DNA from: Saccharopolyspora soli
Lineage (GTDB): Bacteria > Actinomycetota > Actinomycetes > Mycobacteriales > Pseudonocardiaceae
DNA length: 35,552 bases
Assembly: GCF_022678645.1 (NCBI RefSeq)
Contig: NZ_JALBWV010000079.1
Span: 1-35,552 of the forward strand
Reading direction: 5' to 3'
Under the pieces are notes generated by a model. That model had not been told where the DNA came from and ran no database searches. It saw only the letters and a list, made by a program, of their open reading frames with translations. Below, in pieces: positions 23,644 through 30,370 of this stretch. How positions within the stretch are numbered: the first letter of the stretch is position 1; each line of letters opens with the position of its first letter. The position numbers and the translations under genes are program-made.

Positions 23644-23674
23644 ACGATGCACTTTGTCCCTGGGTGAAGGTCAA
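23644..23674 (-). promoter_or_regulatory. MerR-type promoter with 19-bp spacer
   Basis: On the minus strand TTGACC (23674-23669) and CATCGT (23649-23644) are separated by 19 nt, the long spacing typical of MerR-controlled promoters. The spacer holds an imperfect palindrome CTTCACCCAGGGACAAAG. Distance to the MerR-PP2C ATG is 39 nt. The -10 is weak. Confidence 0.5.
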
Positions 23675-23764
23675 ACCCGCGACGACTCCGCTGGCATGAG
23701 CGCCATCACCCGGACTGTCCTAACTGGAGCATCGTAGGTGTTCGCCGCAGGTGAGAACCGTTGG

Positions 23765-24016
23765 TCAGCCGCGCCGTCCCCGACGTACGGCCCGTGCGAC
23801 GCGCCAACCGACGTAGCCCGCAGACAGGATGAAACCGGTACCGAAGGACACCAGCACGGTTTGGTCCACACCGAAGAGCGGCGGCAGCACGAGCCCGATG
23901 ACGAAGCCGACGACGAGGGTGCCAGCGACCAGCGTGATCAACCAGCCCAACACCCACACGACGTCCCTGGACGTCCAGGGGCTCGCGGGCCGCGACGAAT
24001 TCGAAGGTTCGCTCAT
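23765..24016 (-). CDS. small two-helix membrane protein
   Basis: 83 residues. Polar N-terminus (MSEPSNSSRPASPWT), two transmembrane helices (about 20-44 and 53-73) and a basic C-terminal tail RVARAVRRGRRG. No family recognised. ATG 24016 lacks a strong ribosome binding site. A perfect 16-bp palindrome lies 25 nt upstream (24041-24056). It is between the lipoprotein gene and the MerR-PP2C gene on the same strand. Confidence 0.6.
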   Translation of the reverse strand: MSEPSNSSRPASPWTSRDVVWVLGWLITLVAGTLVVGFVIGLVLPPLFGVDQTVLVSFGTGFILSAGYVGWRVARAVRRGRRG

Positions 24017-24040
24017 GCTGCGGAGCTTAGAGATGTGCGG

Positions 24041-24056
24041 CCGGGACCGGTCCCGG
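24041..24056. promoter_or_regulatory. 16-bp palindrome with GGGACCGGTCCC core
   Basis: CCGGGACCGGTCCCGG is perfectly symmetrical. The core GGGACCGGTCCC recurs at 25981-25992 and, with one change, at 24710-24721. It lies upstream of the small membrane protein gene. Candidate operator of an unknown regulator. Confidence 0.45.
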
Positions 24057-24096
24057 TTTCGGTCAGGCAGGGCGTTGCACGCCGCGGAAGCAGTGC

Positions 24097-24660
24097 TCAC
24101 CAATCGAACTGCGGAATCTCCGGGATCTGCGGAATGGGAGGAACCAGCGACCCCGGCGGTGGACCGGGTTCTCCGGCGACGAGCCGCAGCACCGCGGTTC
24201 CGTTGCTGAAGTCCACCAGTTGCATCGCGAGCACACCGGTCTCCGGCTCCGGCGGTGCTTGGTGGCCGCCGCACGAGGAACCCCCGCCACCGTCGTAGAA
24301 GCGGAGGGTGCAGCCACCGGTCAGCTCGCCCGAACTGCTTCCGCCTTCCGCCGAGGTCGCGTTGAAGCGGACTCCAGCGGCATTGACCTCGACCACGGAC
24401 AGCGTGGTGATCCCGCCGCCTTGGCCGGTCAGCCGGATGTCCGTGGGGCCGGTCAGCGCGACCTCGCAGTTCCCGTCCGAGCAGGCATCGATGTTCGTGC
24501 CGTCGGCCGCGACCGGGGTACTGGTCGGTTGCGCCGGAGCGCCGGTGTCATCGGAGGCACCGCATCCAGTCGCGGTGAACGCGGTGAGGAGTGCACAGGC
24601 AGCGCCGAGGGTCAGGCTCATCGCCTGCCTCGGATTTCCAGCGGTCGTCGGGTTCCGCAT
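24097..24660 (-). CDS. lipoprotein, paralogue of the one at 15735
   Basis: 187 residues. Signal peptide with lipobox TATGC (Cys33), Pro/Thr linker, then AADGTNIDACSDGNCEVALTGPTDI, a Gly-rich middle, and APPEPETGVLAMQLV plus GTAVLRLVAG, aligning along its length with the lipoprotein at 15735-16256. It has an extra Pro-rich tail (GPPPGSLVPPIPQIP). Four Cys after the lipobox are candidates for disulfides. ATG 24660 has AAGGGGA upstream. Function unknown; a surface-exposed family expanded in this genome. Confidence 0.78.
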   Translation of the reverse strand: MRNPTTAGNPRQAMSLTLGAACALLTAFTATGCGASDDTGAPAQPTSTPVAADGTNIDACSDGNCEVALTGPTDIRLTGQGGGITTLSVVEVNAAGVRFNATSAEGGSSSGELTGGCTLRFYDGGGGSSCGGHQAPPEPETGVLAMQLVDFSNGTAVLRLVAGEPGPPPGSLVPPIPQIPEIPQFDW

Positions 24661-24709
24661 GCTGTCCCCTTCGTCCGGTGCGTCTGCTCCGAGGTTAGAT
24701 GGTGACGTT

Positions 24710-24721
24710 GGGACTGGTCCC
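24710..24721. promoter_or_regulatory. GGGACTGGTCCC near-palindrome
   Basis: Differs by one base from the perfect palindromes at 24043-24054 and 25981-25992. It lies 50 nt upstream of the lipoprotein start (24660), where an operator would be expected. Confidence 0.35.
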
Positions 24722-24887
24722 CGAATCGTGGTGTTCACCCTCCCGGACCGCGAAAATCATGGTCGATGGGTTCTCGGGCGGTCACCCGGTTCCTATCCTG
24801 AACACATCCCTCTCAGCCGCTGGCGCCCGTGATCCTCCGCGATGCGCCACCTTGGAATTCGTCAAACATCGGCTCGAAGGAGGAGTG

Positions 24888-25115
24888 ATGCGTATCGTTC
24901 TGCGTGGCTTGGCGGGCCTCGCGCTGGTGCTGCCGCTCCTGTTCGGAGTCTCGGCGCCTGCCCTGGCGGGTCAGTTGGCCACCAGCCAAACCCCGGCCGC
25001 GGTACAACTCGGCCCGCAGCAAGGGGATTGGCACAACCACTGGCACTGCCACGTCAACGGGGTATGCCACAGCCACTTCCACGTGCACGACCTGGAACAC
25101 CAACACTCCCACTAG
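24888..25115 (+). CDS. secreted histidine-rich peptide
   Basis: 75 residues. A classical signal peptide (basic start, LAGLALVLPLLFGVSAPALA, cleavage before GQ) leads to a mature chain of about 47 residues. Its last 30 residues hold 11 His and 2 Cys in alternating patterns (WHNHWHCH, CHSHFHVH, EHQHSH). Such arrays bind Zn, Ni, Cu or Co. AAGGAGGAG lies upstream of ATG 24888. I do not know a named family; a secreted metal-binding or metal-buffering peptide is the simplest idea. It is divergent from the lipoprotein at 24097. Confidence 0.82.
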   Translation: MRIVLRGLAGLALVLPLLFGVSAPALAGQLATSQTPAAVQLGPQQGDWHNHWHCHVNGVCHSHFHVHDLEHQHSH

Positions 25116-25156
25116 CACCGCTGGGTTCTGGTGAACGTGGTCGCATGAGGCGCGAG

Positions 25157-25252
25157 TAAGAGGGCGCGCGGATTGGTGTGCCGGGGGCGGTCGTCAGGCA
25201 AGCGGCGGTAGCCGCTTCCTCCCACTCCCGCAGCTGGCATCGGCGCGGGTTC
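25157..25252 (+). repeat. 96-bp dispersed repeat, copy B
   Basis: Partner of the copy at 2978-3073 (88 of 96 identical, no gaps). The hairpin AAGCGGC-GGTA-GCCGCTT lies at 25200-25217. The change GCGCC to GTGCC on one side of a second short stem (GGCGC) turns a G-C into a G-U pair, so pairing is kept. It lies between the His-rich peptide gene and the gene at 25330, in the same orientation. Confidence 0.75.
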
Positions 25253-25284
25253 ACGGTGGCCCACCCCTCTGGGGTTCTCCCCTT

Positions 25285-25296
25285 CTAATGCATTAG
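25285..25296. promoter_or_regulatory. palindrome CTAATGCATTAG
   Basis: A perfect 12-bp AT-rich palindrome in GC-rich DNA, 33 nt before the ATG at 25330. Candidate operator or promoter element. Confidence 0.4.
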
Positions 25297-25329
25297 GGCG
25301 ATCGTTTGGGAGCCGACTACCGTGCAGGT

Positions 25330-25956
25330 ATGGCTCCGGTTCGGAATGTTGTGGCCGAACTGCTCGACTGGCTGCGCGAGCTGCCCGACTGCGTGCTCGG
25401 TCCGGGGCTCAGCGCGGCCGAGCTGGACCGGGCCGAAGGAGCGGTCGGGGTGACCATCCCGCCGTTGTGGCGCGCGGTCCTGGCACGAGCATGTCCGGTC
25501 GCACGCGCCGGTTCCGGCGCTCACTACCCGGATTGGCGACTCATCGACGAACCAGCGGTGCGAGCCCTGGTGGACGCGCCGGTGCGCGGACTGCTGTTCG
25601 ACGTCGAGCACAACGACTTCTGGTGGCACGCTTGGGGAGCCGCGCCCGAACCGATGGCGGAGCGACTTTCGCTGGCCCGCCGACGGCTGGCGGAGGTCCC
25701 CAGGCTGACCCCGCTGCGCCACCATTGGTACGTCGGCCCCGAGGACGATTCGCCGGTGTTCAGCATCGTGCAGGCCGACCTGTACGTACCAGCGTTGTCA
25801 CTGGCGGACCTGCCCACCGGACGGAGCCAGCGCGCGGTGCCGACGCGGCAGTGGCCGATCGGATCGGTGCCGTTCTGGAGCGAGTTGCACGCGTACGCCC
25901 AACTCGGACACCACCCAGAACTCGGATTCGCACAACTGGGCCGAGGCGGCCTCTGA
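25330..25956 (+). CDS. uncharacterised protein, possibly SUKH (SMI1/KNR4)-like
   Basis: 208 residues, soluble. LSAAELDRAEGAVGVTIPPLWRAVL resembles the N-terminal helix-strand of SMI1/KNR4 (SUKH) proteins (pattern: Ala/Glu-rich helix then IPP..W..VL), and LLFDVEHNDFWWHAWG with the Trp cluster is typical of a related actinobacterial family. SUKH proteins are often immunity proteins of toxins, but no toxin gene is adjacent. ATG 25330 has only AGG close upstream, so the start is uncertain (TTG 25306 would add 8 residues). Confidence 0.7.
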   Translation: MAPVRNVVAELLDWLRELPDCVLGPGLSAAELDRAEGAVGVTIPPLWRAVLARACPVARAGSGAHYPDWRLIDEPAVRALVDAPVRGLLFDVEHNDFWWHAWGAAPEPMAERLSLARRRLAEVPRLTPLRHHWYVGPEDDSPVFSIVQADLYVPALSLADLPTGRSQRAVPTRQWPIGSVPFWSELHAYAQLGHHPELGFAQLGRGGL

Positions 25957-25980
25957 CCGAGCCCGCCACCAAGGCACGTG

Positions 25981-25992
25981 GGGACCGGTCCC
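25981..25992. promoter_or_regulatory. palindrome GGGACCGGTCCC upstream of LuxR-type gene
   Basis: A perfect 12-bp palindrome, identical to the core at 24043-24054, 77 nt before the regulator start at 26070. Confidence 0.4.
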
Positions 25993-26069
25993 ATGCGGAG
26001 TGCCATCAAATACCCGTGTCGGCATTGATCGGATGCGTCCGACGGCGCAGCGGGACGGGAGATCCGTGG

Positions 26070-26768
26070 ATGTGCACAGGTGAACAAGACCGCACCGGCG
26101 CACCAGCTCTGCGGCTGGTCACGCCCAACCGATTCGGCGGCGGGACCAGCGCCCTGGTTGCCGCGGCGAGGTCCGAGGTGCTGGTGATGAGTTCGCACAC
26201 CACCGCGACCAACAGCCCGATCGGCGCGATCCGCCCGATCGACCGCGACAACGTGCGGCGCGGTGTTCAGTACCGGGTGATCGTGCCGGATCCCGCGCGC
26301 ACGGCTCCTGGACTTGCCATTCGCCTCGCCGAGCTGACGCTGGCCGGGGCGGCCACCAGAACGGTTCCGGTGGTCCCGGTGGACGCGCTGGTGATCGACC
26401 GCAGCCTGGTGTTGCTGGCGAGCGGCAGCGGGGCCACGGCGCTGCGGCTGCCTAGCGTGATCACCACGACGGTCGAACTGTTCGAGCGGGTCTGGTGCGC
26501 TGCAGTGCCGCTGACCACGGTGGACCAACCGGACACCGCACCGCTTCACGCGCGGGAACGGGCACTGCTGGCGCTGCTGTCCGCGGGCCTCACCGACACC
26601 GCCGCGGCAGCGCGGCTGAACATCTCGGTGCGCACGGTGCGGCGAGTGGTCGCGGACGTCATGAGCCAGTTGGGTGCGCGCAGCCGGTTCCAAGCCGGGG
26701 TCAAGGCCGCAGAACGCGGCTGGCTGATGGATGCGGGTGGCCCGCAGAGCGCCGAGCGGGCGGGCTGA
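26070..26768 (+). CDS. LuxR-type HTH transcriptional regulator
   Basis: 232 residues. The C-terminal domain (about 160-225) is a GerE/LuxR HTH: ERALLALLSAGLTDTAAAARL then ISVRTVRRVVADVMSQLGARSR. The N-terminal part (GGTSALVAAARSEVLVMSSH, DRDNVRRGVQYRVIVPD) resembles the effector region of actinobacterial regulators sometimes described as TrmB-like. No phospho-acceptor receiver domain is seen. ATG 26070 has GGGAG 8 nt upstream; the longer frame upstream is a shadow of the preceding gene. A GGGACCGGTCCC palindrome lies upstream, so it may be controlled with the genes at 23765 and 24097 or control them. Confidence 0.82.
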   Translation: MCTGEQDRTGAPALRLVTPNRFGGGTSALVAAARSEVLVMSSHTTATNSPIGAIRPIDRDNVRRGVQYRVIVPDPARTAPGLAIRLAELTLAGAATRTVPVVPVDALVIDRSLVLLASGSGATALRLPSVITTTVELFERVWCAAVPLTTVDQPDTAPLHARERALLALLSAGLTDTAAAARLNISVRTVRRVVADVMSQLGARSRFQAGVKAAERGWLMDAGGPQSAERAG

Positions 26769-27084
26769 CCGCGCAGCGGAGAACTTCGCGAACTACCAGT
26801 GATCCACCCGGTGCCCGGTGTCGGGACGGGCTCGACCAGCACGGGAAAGTCCGAAATGGACTGCATATCCGACGAATCGCCCCAACCGGAGCAAGAATCG
26901 CACTGCCGTTCGGCTGTGATCGAACGCGACGTTGGTCACACCGTGACGAACAAGTCACCGCCACACCGGGTTTTCGGTGCGGCCGAAGCGCACCCTGGTT
27001 GTGGCACACCCTGTTTGCCCATCGGGATCCCCGGCACGCTGGCGATGCAGCCAGTCCCGACCGACACCGTCCGAGGATCGCGAC
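26769..27084. other. 316-nt intergenic region
   Basis: No gene is seen. It contains a short inverted repeat GTCAC-ACC-GTGAC (near 26936-26948) and a weak hairpin GGTGCG/CGCACC about 40 nt further on. One or both may control the MFS gene or end the LuxR-type transcript. Confidence 0.35.
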
Positions 27085-28344
27085 ATGCCCGAAATACCGA
27101 CTTCCGCCGAGCGGTACCGGATGACCCGCGCGCTGATGGTCCTGTTCGCGGTCGCCAGCGGCGCCGCCGTCGGCAGTCTGTACTACGCCCAACCGCTGCT
27201 GGACATCATCGCCCGCGACCTCCACGTCGGTGAGGGAACGGCTGGTCTGCTGGTGACGGCGACGCAACTGGGCTACGCAGCCGGGATCCTGTTCATCGTG
27301 CCCCTCGGCGACCGGCACAACCGGCGCGACCTCGTGCCGCTGATGATGATCCTCTCCGCCGTCGCGCTGGCCGGGTGCGCGGTGGCACCGAACATCATCG
27401 TGCTCACCATCGCCCTCGTCGCCGTCGGCGTGACGACGGTGGCCGGGCAGATCCTCGTGCCGTTCGCGGGCGATCTGTCCGACGAAGCCACCCGCGGGCG
27501 CGTAGTCGGCGTCGTCGTCAGCGGTCTGCTCACCGGCATCCTCGCCGCGCGGATCGTCAGCGGCCTGGTCGCCGGAGTCGCGGGCTGGCGGGTCGTGTTC
27601 ATCGCCGCCGCCGTCCTCCTGGTGCTGTTGGCGGCGCTGCTCTACCGCCAGACGCCGGTCGTCCCGGCCAAGACCTCGGTGATGTACCAGGCTCTGCTGC
27701 GCTCGATCGCCACGATCATCCGCCAGGAACCGCTGCTGCGGATCGTGATGGTCTTCGGCGCCATCGGTTTCGCCACCTTCACGATGTTCTGGACGGCGTT
27801 GACCTTCCTGCTCAGCGGTCCGCCCTACCACTACTCGGCTGTCGTGATCGGCCTGTTCGGGGTGGCCGGACTGGTCGGCACCCTGGCCGCGCAGACCGCC
27901 GGGCGGCTGCACGACCGCGGTCGCTCGGTGAGCGCCACCGGCGTGAGCTGGCTGTTGGCCGTCGCGGCCTGGGCGGCAGCCGGGCTCGGCGCCCACTCCC
28001 TGGTGTGGCTGCTGGTCGGCATCCTCGCGCTGGACGTCGCCACGCAGGCGCGCAACATCATGAACCAGGCCCAGATCTTCGCCATCTCGGCGGAGAGCCG
28101 CAGCCGCATCAACACCGCGTACGTGGCGGGCAACTTCATCGGCGGCGCGGTCGGATCCATCGCTGCGACGCTGCTGTGGGCGGCGGGCGGCTGGAACGCG
28201 GTCGTGATCGCCGGGGTCGCGCTGTCCCTCGTCGGCTTCGTCCTGTGGCTGGCAACTCGCAACGGTGTCCTGCGCCAGCGCCGCCCGAATCCGCGAGTCT
28301 GGACGGCGCCGAGCGCCCGCGAATCGGTGCCCGAGAAGCGCTGA
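27085..28344 (+). CDS. MFS transporter, drug/sugar efflux type
   Basis: 419 residues, 12 predicted helices. GSLYYAQPLLDIIARDLHVGEGTAGLLVTATQLGYAAGILFIVPLGDR in parts is typical of DHA1-type exporters (YdhP, AraJ, NepI-like), and LGDRHNRRDLVP is the 2-3 loop. Motif-like GRVVGVVVSGLLTGILAARIVSG marks helix 5. ATG 27085 follows GAGGA. The substrate is unknown. The upstream LuxR-type regulator, same strand, is a candidate controller. A truncated monooxygenase gene ends 10 nt beyond its stop on the other strand. Confidence 0.87.
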   Translation: MPEIPTSAERYRMTRALMVLFAVASGAAVGSLYYAQPLLDIIARDLHVGEGTAGLLVTATQLGYAAGILFIVPLGDRHNRRDLVPLMMILSAVALAGCAVAPNIIVLTIALVAVGVTTVAGQILVPFAGDLSDEATRGRVVGVVVSGLLTGILAARIVSGLVAGVAGWRVVFIAAAVLLVLLAALLYRQTPVVPAKTSVMYQALLRSIATIIRQEPLLRIVMVFGAIGFATFTMFWTALTFLLSGPPYHYSAVVIGLFGVAGLVGTLAAQTAGRLHDRGRSVSATGVSWLLAVAAWAAAGLGAHSLVWLLVGILALDVATQARNIMNQAQIFAISAESRSRINTAYVAGNFIGGAVGSIAATLLWAAGGWNAVVIAGVALSLVGFVLWLATRNGVLRQRRPNPRVWTAPSARESVPEKR

Positions 28345-28354
28345 CGAACAGGCT

Positions 28355-28753
28355 CTACTCGAACGCTTCGGGAAGCCCGAGGAATCGGCGCATCAGCCCG
28401 GTGACCATGCGGTTGTTGACGAGCCGGAGCACCTGGGCACGCGCGAACAGCGACGCGCTGTTCGACGCGACGAACAAGCCCTTGCGCCGCCGTCCCTGCC
28501 GACGGCGGCGCTCGGCGACGGGGCGCAGGAGCTGTTCCCACCGCTGCAAGGCACGCGGCACATCCGCCGGGTTGGCGTCCAGGACGTTGCCGAGCAATTC
28601 CGCGCCACCGAGCGCAAGGGAAGCGCCGTAACCGGCGAACAGGCTGACGCACCACGCCGAATCGCCGAGCAGCACCACCCGCCCGGCGCTCCACCGGTCC
28701 AGCCGGATCTGGCTGATCTGGTCGAAGAACAGCAGCGCGGACAGCGCGCGTCA
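28355..28753 (-). pseudogene. truncated FAD-dependent monooxygenase (C-terminal part)
   Basis: The frame LSALLFFDQISQIRLDRWSAG followed by RVVLLGDSAWCVSLFAGYGASLALGGAELLGNVL is the second FAD-binding GD motif of the PHBH/TetX-like flavoprotein monooxygenases, normally near residue 280-300 of about 400. A stop codon (TGA at 28754-28756) lies in frame directly before it, and the N-terminal Rossmann part is absent. No usable start exists apart from an internal GTG at 28678. The C-terminus RKGLFVASNSASLFARAQVL is intact. Its 5' end was cut off by a rearrangement next to the structured RNA element. Confidence 0.78.
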
Positions 28754-28758
28754 ACAAG

Positions 28759-28849
28759 CCCTTCGCGAGCGTCTGGGTTGCATAAAGCCCAGGCCGCTCT
28801 GCCCTCCGGCAGAGGTGCAATGGAGGCAACCGAAAAGTGCTCGCAAGGG
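28759..28849 (+). ncRNA. candidate structured leader RNA (three-way junction, pseudoknot)
   Basis: A closing stem pairs 28759-28770 with 28839-28849 (11 bp, one bulged C). It encloses hairpin P2 (28773-28779 with 28786-28792) and hairpin P3 (28797-28803 with 28808-28814, CTCTGCC/GGCAGAG). GGTTGC in P2 (28776-28781) can also pair with GCAACC (28826-28831), or TTGCA (28778-28782) with TGCAA (28816-28820), giving a pseudoknot or a switch. It ends 11 nt before the ATG of a membrane microprotein. It does not match SAM, c-di-GMP, c-di-AMP, cobalamin or glycine riboswitch cores that I know. Confidence 0.55.
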
Positions 28850-28860
28850 GTGCTGCTGAG

Positions 28861-28947
28861 ATGACGGATCTGGCTTGGGCGGTCTTGTTGATCGCCGGTT
28901 TCCTCGCCGTGGCGCTGACGCTGCGCGTGCTGGAGAAGCGACCGTAG
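28861..28947 (+). CDS. 28-residue membrane microprotein
   Basis: MTDLAWAVLLIAGFLAVALT is a single hydrophobic helix, followed by LRVLEKRP. Very short membrane peptides of this shape (helix plus RxLE/RGxEKL tail) occur upstream of kdpF in actinobacterial potassium-transport operons, so this may be a relic or relative. No kdp gene is in the window. AGGGG lies 11 nt or more before the ATG, so initiation is uncertain. It sits between the structured RNA and a strong terminator hairpin, as a free-standing unit of about 250 nt. Confidence 0.6.
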   Translation: MTDLAWAVLLIAGFLAVALTLRVLEKRP

Positions 28948-28984
28948 CAACTGGCCGGTCCGCGTCACTGCCGAGAAAGTGGTG

Positions 28985-29013
28985 CGGCTCCAGCAGCTGC
29001 AGTCTGCTGGAGC
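28985..29013. terminator. 11-bp hairpin closing the microprotein unit and SDR gene
   Basis: GGCTCCAGCAG (28985-28995) pairs with CTGCTGGAGCC (29003-29013) around a 7-nt loop. A second bulged hairpin (AGCGCTCCTGC with GCAGGGCGCT) follows within 40 nt. It lies between the microprotein stop (28947) and the convergent SDR stop (29064). Confidence 0.7.
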
Positions 29014-29063
29014 CACACAGCGCTCCTGCCCGATCGCAGGGCGCTCCTCGTGGTGGACTTCGG

Positions 29064-29873
29064 TTATTCCTCGGACGGCCGGGTCAGCCGAGCGCTCAGC
29101 TTCCACAGCCGTTCGACGGCGCGGGAATCCTCGGCGGTCGGGGCGGGTTTGGCGGGCAACCGGCCGTCGTAGTAGGCGCCGTTGTGGACCGCGACCTCCG
29201 ACGAGCACAGGTGCACGACGGGTTCGGCCCCCTCACTCACCGACCGGCCACGATGCGCGTAGTTCGACAGCAGTTTCGTGTTGACGATGCCCGGATGCAC
29301 GCTCACCGCGGTACGGCCGCTCGGGTCGTACTCGGCGAGCGCCTTGGTGAACATCGTCAGCGCGAGCTTGGACTGCGCATACGCGACAGCCGGGGTGTAC
29401 CGGCGGGTGCGGTTGAGGTCGGTCCACTTCACGCTGCCACCGCAGTGCAGCGACGAGGAGACGTTGACCACGCGGCTCGCCGACGCCCGGCGCATGGCCT
29501 CCTCCAGCAGACTGGTCAGCAGATACGCGGCGAGGTAGTTGACCTGCAGCGTCACCTCGTGGCCGTCCTCGGTCAGGGCCTGGCGCTGCGAACCGACCAT
29601 GGCGGCGTTGTTGACCAGGACGTCCAGCCTGGGGAACTCGGCCGCGATCTCGTCGGCCATGACGGCGACCTCGCGCAGCGAGGTGAAGTCGGCGACGGCC
29701 AACCGCAGCCGCAGCGGCTCGCTCCCGGACTTCACCAGGCGCTCGACCGCATCCTCACCTTCTTCGCGGGTGCGGGCGTGCAGGATCGTCGTCGCGCCGT
29801 CGGCGTTGAGCTGCCGCACGGCCTCGAAGCCGATCCCCTCGGTGGCACCGGTAACCAGAACGATCGATGACAT
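29064..29873 (-). CDS. short-chain dehydrogenase/reductase (SDR)
   Basis: 269 residues of the classical SDR type. The coenzyme motif is VTGATEGIGFEAV (TGxxxGxG), followed by LDVLVNNAA, VVNVSSS with the catalytic Ser, and the catalytic YAQSK, then VHPGIVNTKLL. HARTREEGE after the first strand suggests NADP preference. It resembles the retinol-dehydrogenase/WWOX-like SDRs (NMVGS, SSLHCGGSVKWTDLN-type region) that act on lipophilic or aromatic carbonyls. ATG 29873 has GGATGG upstream. No partner genes adjoin it. A CGCGGT-CA-ACCGCG palindrome lies 80 nt upstream (29953-29966). Confidence 0.87.
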   Translation of the reverse strand: MSSIVLVTGATEGIGFEAVRQLNADGATTILHARTREEGEDAVERLVKSGSEPLRLRLAVADFTSLREVAVMADEIAAEFPRLDVLVNNAAMVGSQRQALTEDGHEVTLQVNYLAAYLLTSLLEEAMRRASASRVVNVSSSLHCGGSVKWTDLNRTRRYTPAVAYAQSKLALTMFTKALAEYDPSGRTAVSVHPGIVNTKLLSNYAHRGRSVSEGAEPVVHLCSSEVAVHNGAYYDGRLPAKPAPTAEDSRAVERLWKLSARLTRPSEE

Positions 29874-30163
29874 GAACTTCGTCCATCCACAAAGGACACG
29901 CTGGCGCACCGGCGCTCAGCTGAAGAGGAACCACACGGCGTGGCAGGAAAAACGCGGTCAACCGCGAGACGAGATGGCTGGTCAGCGAATCGCGCGCAGC
30001 GCGGGATCGCGGCCCAGCACGGGATTGGGCGGCTGATCACAGCGGCGCACGCGCGGCGCGCGACGACCACCAACGCCAATACCCATGCGGTTCATGCAAC
30101 CCGCGGACGGCGCCGAGGGCAAGAATTCCGCGGCCGCACTTACGAATTCCTATCGCCGTCGCG
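29874..30163. other. 290-nt region upstream of the SDR gene, no gene seen
   Basis: It contains the palindrome CGCGGT-CA-ACCGCG (29953-29966), a possible operator for the SDR gene, and otherwise no convincing coding sequence. A small minus-strand frame begins to its right (30164). Confidence 0.4.
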
Positions 30164-30358
30164 TCACGGCGTTAACAACACGCCCTGCGCGACCAACGTC
30201 GCGCCAGCGCTGCGGAGCTGGTCGTGAGTGCGGCCCCGAGTGGATTCCGCGACTATCTCGACGGCTCGGGCCACCAGTCGGTCGATGTCGCCTGCCGACA
30301 ACGGCTTCGTCCCCCTGGTCCGGGATTGGGTGGCGGGACCGCAGTTCGGGCCCGCCAC
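30164..30358 (-). CDS. possible small protein or gene remnant
   Basis: A 64-residue frame with G/C at roughly 80% of third positions, soluble, with the stretch DIDRLVARAVEIVAESTRGR and a C-terminal HDQLRSAGATLVAQGVLL. This reads like a protein helix-turn-helix-like segment, but I do not recognise the family. Its GTG start overlaps the terminator hairpin of the aldo/keto reductase gene and has no ribosome binding site. It may be the end of a decayed gene. Confidence 0.25.
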   Translation of the reverse strand: MAGPNCGPATQSRTRGTKPLSAGDIDRLVARAVEIVAESTRGRTHDQLRSAGATLVAQGVLLTP

Positions 30359-30360
30359 CC
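30328..30360 (-). terminator. 10-bp terminator hairpin after the aldo/keto reductase gene
   Basis: GGGTGGCGGG (30328-30337) pairs with CCCGCCACCC (30351-30360) around a 13-nt loop, 10 nt beyond the stop of the minus-strand gene. Confidence 0.65.
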
Positions 30361-30370
30361 GACGGGCGGT

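Noticed and set aside
24041..24056. DosR dormancy box
   Set aside because: GGGAC and GTCCC are separated by 2 nt, where the DosR motif has 4.
28759..28849. Known riboswitch (SAM-I/IV, c-di-GMP-I, c-di-AMP ydaO, glycine)
   Set aside because: GGCAACC-like and GCAWAAAGCC-like pieces occur, but the ordered conserved cores of these classes are missing.
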